Shown: one piece after another, positions 6,613 through 8,591 of the stretch
How the letters are laid out: every line of letters starts with the position of its first letter
Numbering within the stretch: the first letter of the stretch is position 1
Origin: JBGSIZ01 sp041742255
Lineage (GTDB): Bacteria; Pseudomonadota; Alphaproteobacteria; Rhodobacterales; Rhodobacteraceae
DNA: 8,591 nucleotides
Assembly (NCBI GenBank): GCA_041742255.1
Contig: JBGSIZ010000294.1
Location: 1-8,591, forward strand
Reading direction: 5' to 3'
Position numbers and translations under genes: made by a program
The notes under the pieces: generated by a model
Database searches by the model: none
The model's input: the letters and a program-made list of their open reading frames with translations, nothing else
Told to the model about the DNA's origin: nothing

Positions 6613-7068
6613 TCAGCCGCTCTCGACTTCCAGATGCAGCTTCATATCCACCAGCACCTTTTGCAATTCCTGGGTTTCGCGCAACAACCGCTTGGCCTCG
6701 TTGATGGTGATCTTGCCGTCCTCGATGGACTGGTTGTATTCGCCCATCAGCATGGCAAACCGCTGGCTCAACGCCACAACATCAGAATTGACGCCGCCCT
6801 TGGAATTCCGCGTGGGGCCTTCCTGCGACAACGACACGCCGCGCAGTTCGGCAAGGGCCGAGGTGACATGGGGGAAACTGGCGGCAGCCTCCAACGCGGC
6901 CACAGCATCGACGGGCATGAACCGGTCGGCGTGTTCATCGGCATCGGAATAATACCGGCCCAACGTGGCCTTTGATTTGCCGGTCAACGCACAGGCGGCC
7001 TCCACGCCGACATCCTTGACCAACAGTTCGGTGTGTTTCTTCAAATAACTGCGCACGGCACCTGTCAT
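6613..7068 (-). CDS. Uncharacterised 151-residue protein, HTH-like N-terminus and helical C-terminus
   Basis: I do not recognise this family with confidence. Residues about 15-40 (LLVKDVGVEAACALTGKSKA then TLGRYYS) have the spacing of a helix-turn-helix in which alanine-rich helix 2, a Gly turn and a Ser/Lys/Thr-rich recognition helix follow each other. A phage CII-like or similar small DNA-binding domain is possible. Residues about 95-147 are predicted to be long amphipathic helices ending in EAKRLLRETQELQKVLVDMK, consistent with a coiled coil and oligomerisation. No signal peptide, membrane segment or metal site is seen. ATG 7068 is preferred because GAGG lies 6 bases upstream. The GTG at 7074 directly abuts that ribosome-binding site and is unlikely to be used. 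The gene is first in a probable two-gene operon with arsH, so it may regulate that operon, which is inference from position only. Base composition is native. Confidence 0.75.
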   Translation of the reverse strand: MTGAVRSYLKKHTELLVKDVGVEAACALTGKSKATLGRYYSDADEHADRFMPVDAVAALEAAASFPHVTSALAELRGVSLSQEGPTRNSKGGVNSDVVALSQRFAMLMGEYNQSIEDGKITINEAKRLLRETQELQKVLVDMKLHLEVESG

Positions 7069-7118
7069 ACTCACCCTCGTTTCCGGACCTTCCCGGGGAA
7101 ACCCATCCCGCCTTTCCC

Positions 7119-7145
7119 ATTAATCAGCCTTAAAAGGTTTGTCAT
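7119..7145 (-). promoter_or_regulatory. Possible promoter of the HTH-like gene/arsH operon
   Basis: On the minus strand ATGACA (7145-7140, 5 of 6 to TTGACA) is followed after 15 bases by ATTAAT (7124-7119, 4 of 6). Spacing is short and the -10 lacks the key first TA, so the assignment is weak. It rests partly on this being the only A+T-rich patch upstream of the operon. The leader would be about 45 bases. Confidence 0.22.
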
Positions 7146-7146
7146 T

Positions 7147-7191
7147 GGTAAATCGTTGCCCCCGCCAACGGGGCAACCGGTAACGAGTTGC
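7147..7191. repeat. Direct repeat GGTAA-N3-GTTGC, two copies 32 bp apart
   Basis: GGTAA at 7147-7151 with GTTGC at 7155-7159, and GGTAA at 7179-7183 with GTTGC at 7187-7191, have the same 3-base gap and an offset of exactly 32 bases, close to three helical turns. Two same-face half-sites in a divergent promoter region are what a dimeric or cooperatively binding regulator would use. No binding protein can be assigned. The first copy lies just upstream of the possible minus-strand -35. Confidence 0.35.
7155..7177. repeat. Inverted repeat, 8-bp arms
   Basis: GTTGCCCC (7155-7162) and GGGGCAAC (7170-7177) are perfect reverse complements with a 7-base spacer. The left arm is the GTTGC of the first direct-repeat copy. 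No T-run follows on either strand, so it is not an intrinsic terminator. An operator or an RNA hairpin in a leader are both possible. Confidence 0.45.
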
Positions 7192-7203
7192 GGCGCCTTC
7201 ACG

Positions 7204-7231
7204 GGGGTCGCAGGGCCGGGGGGGCGACCCC
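7204..7231. repeat. Inverted repeat, 8-bp arms
   Basis: GGGGTCGC (7204-7211) and GCGACCCC (7224-7231) are perfect reverse complements with a 12-base spacer rich in G. No T-tract follows on either strand. Function unknown. Confidence 0.4.
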
Positions 7232-7251
7232 ATCTTGCGGACAGCCTTTAA

Positions 7252-7275
7252 CGGGGCCGGCGCAACGCCGCCCCG
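7252..7275. repeat. Inverted repeat, 10 pairs with one bulge
   Basis: CGGCG (7258-7262) pairs with CGCCG (7266-7270) around a CAA loop. CGGGG (7252-7256) continues the stem with CCCCG (7271-7275), leaving C7257 bulged. In a transcript from either strand this would be a stable short hairpin. No T-run follows, so termination is not supported. Confidence 0.4.
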
Positions 7276-7354
7276 GTCCACAGTCAACAAAACACCAACA
7301 TGGTGCTGGGCCATCCACTCACGGAACGATCCACGGACCAGCGGCCGCGTGCAA

Positions 7355-7382
7355 CCGGCCCGCCTTGCAAAGGGCGGGCCGG
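7355..7382. promoter_or_regulatory. Long palindrome just upstream of tdk
   Basis: CCGGCCCGCC (7355-7364) and GGCGGGCCGG (7373-7382) are perfect 10-bp arms. As RNA the stem extends by a U-G and a U-A pair (7365/7372 and 7366/7371) to close a GCAA tetraloop, of the stable GNRA type. It ends 18 bases before the tdk ATG and is followed by GGGGCGC, not a T-run. It is therefore not an intrinsic terminator. It could be a structured leader element, or a DNA operator, since its centre TTGCAA is a possible -35 box for tdk. Confidence 0.55.
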
Positions 7383-7394
7383 GGGCGCTAGGAC
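7365..7394 (+). promoter_or_regulatory. Possible tdk promoter implying a leaderless mRNA
   Basis: TTGCAA (7365-7370) and TAGGAC (7389-7394) are spaced by 18 bases. Transcription would begin about 7 bases after the -10, at or next to the A of the tdk ATG at 7401. The AGGA inside the -10 could instead be the ribosome-binding site of a longer transcript, so the two readings compete. The -10 match is weak (TA plus one further base). Confidence 0.22.
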
Positions 7395-7400
7395 TGCGGC

Positions 7401-7994
7401 ATGGCAAAACTGTATTTCAACTACTCCACCATGAACGCGGGCAAATCGACCGTGCTTCTGCAGGCGTCGCACAACTATATCGAACGGGGGATGCATACCT
7501 ATCTGCTCACCGCGCAATTCGACAACCGGGCGGGCGACGGCATGATCGCGAGCCGGATCGGCATTGGGGAACCCGCCGACACCTACGCGCCCGGCGACAA
7601 CATCGCGGCCAAGATCGCGGCGCGGCTGGCCCACGGCCCTTGCGCCTGTATCTTCATTGACGAGGCGCAGTTTTTGACCCGGGATCAGGTCTGGGATCTG
7701 GCGCGGGCGGTGGATGATCTGAACGTGCCGATCATGTGCTTTGGACTGCGGGTGGATTTCCGGGGAGAATTGTTTCCGGGGTCGTCGGCACTCCTCGCGC
7801 TTGCAGACGAAATGCGCGAGGTCCGGACCATCTGCCATTGCGGGAAAAAGGCCACGATGGTGGTGCGCAAAGACGCGGATGGCCGGGTTCTGACCGACGG
7901 GGACCAAGTGTCGATCGGTGGCAATGAACGGTATGTGTCGCTGTGCCGTAAACATTGGCGGGCGGCGGTCGGGGACCGCACAATCGGTGCGTGA
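7401..7994 (+). CDS. tdk: Thymidine kinase (type II, TK1-like)
   Basis: This enzyme phosphorylates thymidine to dTMP with ATP in the cytoplasmic salvage pathway. The 197-residue product is close to E. coli Tdk (about 205). The P-loop is STMNAGKST at 9-17. The Walker-B/catalytic segment is FIDEAQF at 85-91, with Glu88 as the expected base. The SRIG segment at 51-54 lies after the region that binds phosphate or ATP in this family. A zinc site is formed by Cys145 and Cys147 (ICHCGKK) with Cys182 and His185 (CRKH). The thymidine-binding lasso GGNERYVSLCRKH is conserved. ATG 7401 has AGGA with a 7-base spacer and nothing in frame upstream suits the family start. The 3' end overlaps the MFS gene by 8 bases, suggesting cotranscription. 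Confidence 0.97.
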   Translation: MAKLYFNYSTMNAGKSTVLLQASHNYIERGMHTYLLTAQFDNRAGDGMIASRIGIGEPADTYAPGDNIAAKIAARLAHGPCACIFIDEAQFLTRDQVWDLARAVDDLNVPIMCFGLRVDFRGELFPGSSALLALADEMREVRTICHCGKKATMVVRKDADGRVLTDGDQVSIGGNERYVSLCRKHWRAAVGDRTIGA

Positions 7995-8591
7995 CACTCT
8001 GCCCCCTGCGCCCCCTGCCCCGCGCCGGCTTCAGATCGAGTCGATCTTTGCCAGCTACGGCGTGGCCGGCTTTTTCTGGGGCAGCTTTGTCGCCACGCTT
8101 CCGGCCTACCAGATCATCACGGGGCTTGCGCCAACGGCATTCGGGGTGCTGCTGGCGTCGGTGACGGTGGGGGGCATCCTTGCGATGCAAATTCTGGGCC
8201 GGGTGTTGCACCGGGTGCAGGCGGTGGCGATCCCGGCCTGCCTTGTGGCGATGGGTCTGGGCATGATGGGGCTTGGTTCGGCGTCGGGTCCGGTGTCTTT
8301 CGGGCTTTGGCTCGGTTTTTGCGGGGCGGCATCGGGGGGCTTGGACATCTCGCTCAACATGCGGGTGGCACGGATCGAACAAGATCTGGGGGTGTCGCTG
8401 TTCAACCGGGTGCATGCGCTCTTTCCGTTTTCGATGCTGGTGACCTCGGCCTTGGTGGGCTTGGCGCGTCAGGGCGGGGCGACCCCGGCGATGATCCTTC
8501 CGGTTCTGGGGGTGTTCCTGTTGATCGCGGCGGCGGTGGAATACCGGGCGGGGGCGCACCAACGGGTGGCGTCCGGGGTGGCGCGGCCCGG
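7987..8591 (+). CDS. MFS transporter (3' end beyond window)
   Basis: An open frame from GTG 7987 runs without a stop to the window end (201 complete codons). After a Pro/Arg-rich cytoplasmic tail of about 15 residues (MRDTLPPAPPAPRRL) come about six hydrophobic segments. They lie at approximately residues 18-40, 50-68, 78-97, 102-118, 140-160 and 165-185. They are separated by short basic loops such as GRVLHRVQ, the second-to-third segment position where the MFS loop motif falls. The LDISLNMRVARIEQ segment, with an acidic and an Asn residue in the fourth helix region, and the following FNRVHALFPF resemble YbjJ-like major facilitator proteins. Substrate cannot be predicted. The GTG start is chosen because it lies just before the first membrane segment. 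A weak GGGGA lies 11 bases upstream. The 8-base overlap with tdk suggests translational coupling. Confidence 0.85.
   Translation, partial: MRDTLPPAPPAPRRLQIESIFASYGVAGFFWGSFVATLPAYQIITGLAPTAFGVLLASVTVGGILAMQILGRVLHRVQAVAIPACLVAMGLGMMGLGSASGPVSFGLWLGFCGAASGGLDISLNMRVARIEQDLGVSLFNRVHALFPFSMLVTSALVGLARQGGATPAMILPVLGVFLLIAAAVEYRAGAHQRVASGVARP

Larger units (their letters stand above)
7069..7400. other. Divergent intergenic region between the HTH-like gene and tdk
   Basis: These 332 bases separate two divergently transcribed units. The part next to the minus-strand gene (about 7119-7156) is an A+T-rich patch suitable for a promoter. The remainder is very G+C-rich and contains four inverted repeats and one spaced direct repeat, listed individually. 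A minus-strand open frame of 64 codons (ATG 7314 to TAA 7120) is present, but lacks a good ribosome-binding site and is not accepted as a gene. Confidence 0.6.

Noticed and set aside
7069..7074. GTG 7074 as start of the HTH-like protein
   Set aside because: It directly abuts the GAGG ribosome-binding site, whereas ATG 7068 sits 6 bases after that site.

Overview
The window looks like chromosomal DNA of an alphaproteobacterium of the Rhodobacterales (Roseobacter/Rhodobacter) type. This is inferred from the high G+C, the strong G/C bias at third codon positions, and the general character of CarB, thymidine kinase and the other housekeeping proteins. No rRNA or other marker gene is present to fix the genus. 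No tRNA, rRNA, CRISPR array, IS element or integrase was seen.

Layout. Bases 1-51 are the last 16 codons and stop of an upstream gene, probably a membrane protein. carB (164-3493, +) encodes the large subunit of carbamoyl-phosphate synthetase and has a plausible sigma-70 promoter. It is followed after only 2 bases by a convergent, clearly lower-G+C gene (3496-4557, -). That gene encodes an Xre-type helix-turn-helix domain fused to an ImmA/IrrE-type zinc metallopeptidase, with its own promoter overlapped by an imperfect palindrome. The low-G+C block (about 3491-4700) reads as a one-gene islet dropped between carB and the next housekeeping gene.

Next is a long FabH-like beta-ketoacyl-ACP synthase III (4779-5897, +). 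It converges on an arsH-type flavoprotein gene (5894-6610, -), and the two stop codons share one self-complementary CTAG. arsH lies 2 bases downstream of, and probably in one operon with, a small unrecognised HTH-like/coiled-coil protein gene (6613-7068, -). A 332-base divergent intergenic region (7069-7400) is rich in inverted repeats and holds a 32-bp-spaced direct repeat. It separates that operon from tdk (7401-7994, +). The start of an MFS transporter gene (7987 to the window edge, +) overlaps the end of tdk by 8 bases.

Functionally the native genes are ordinary: pyrimidine/arginine precursor synthesis (carB), thymidine salvage (tdk), fatty-acid condensation (fabH-like), flavin-dependent redox/arsenical detoxification (arsH) and export/import (MFS). 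The parts most worth a second look are the Xre-metallopeptidase islet with its palindromic control region, the unknown small protein coupled to an orphan arsH, and the palindrome-rich region in front of tdk. In that region a 12-bp-arm palindrome is centred on a possible -35 element, and tdk mRNA could be leaderless. I did not find a clear multi-gene novel defence or biosynthetic system.
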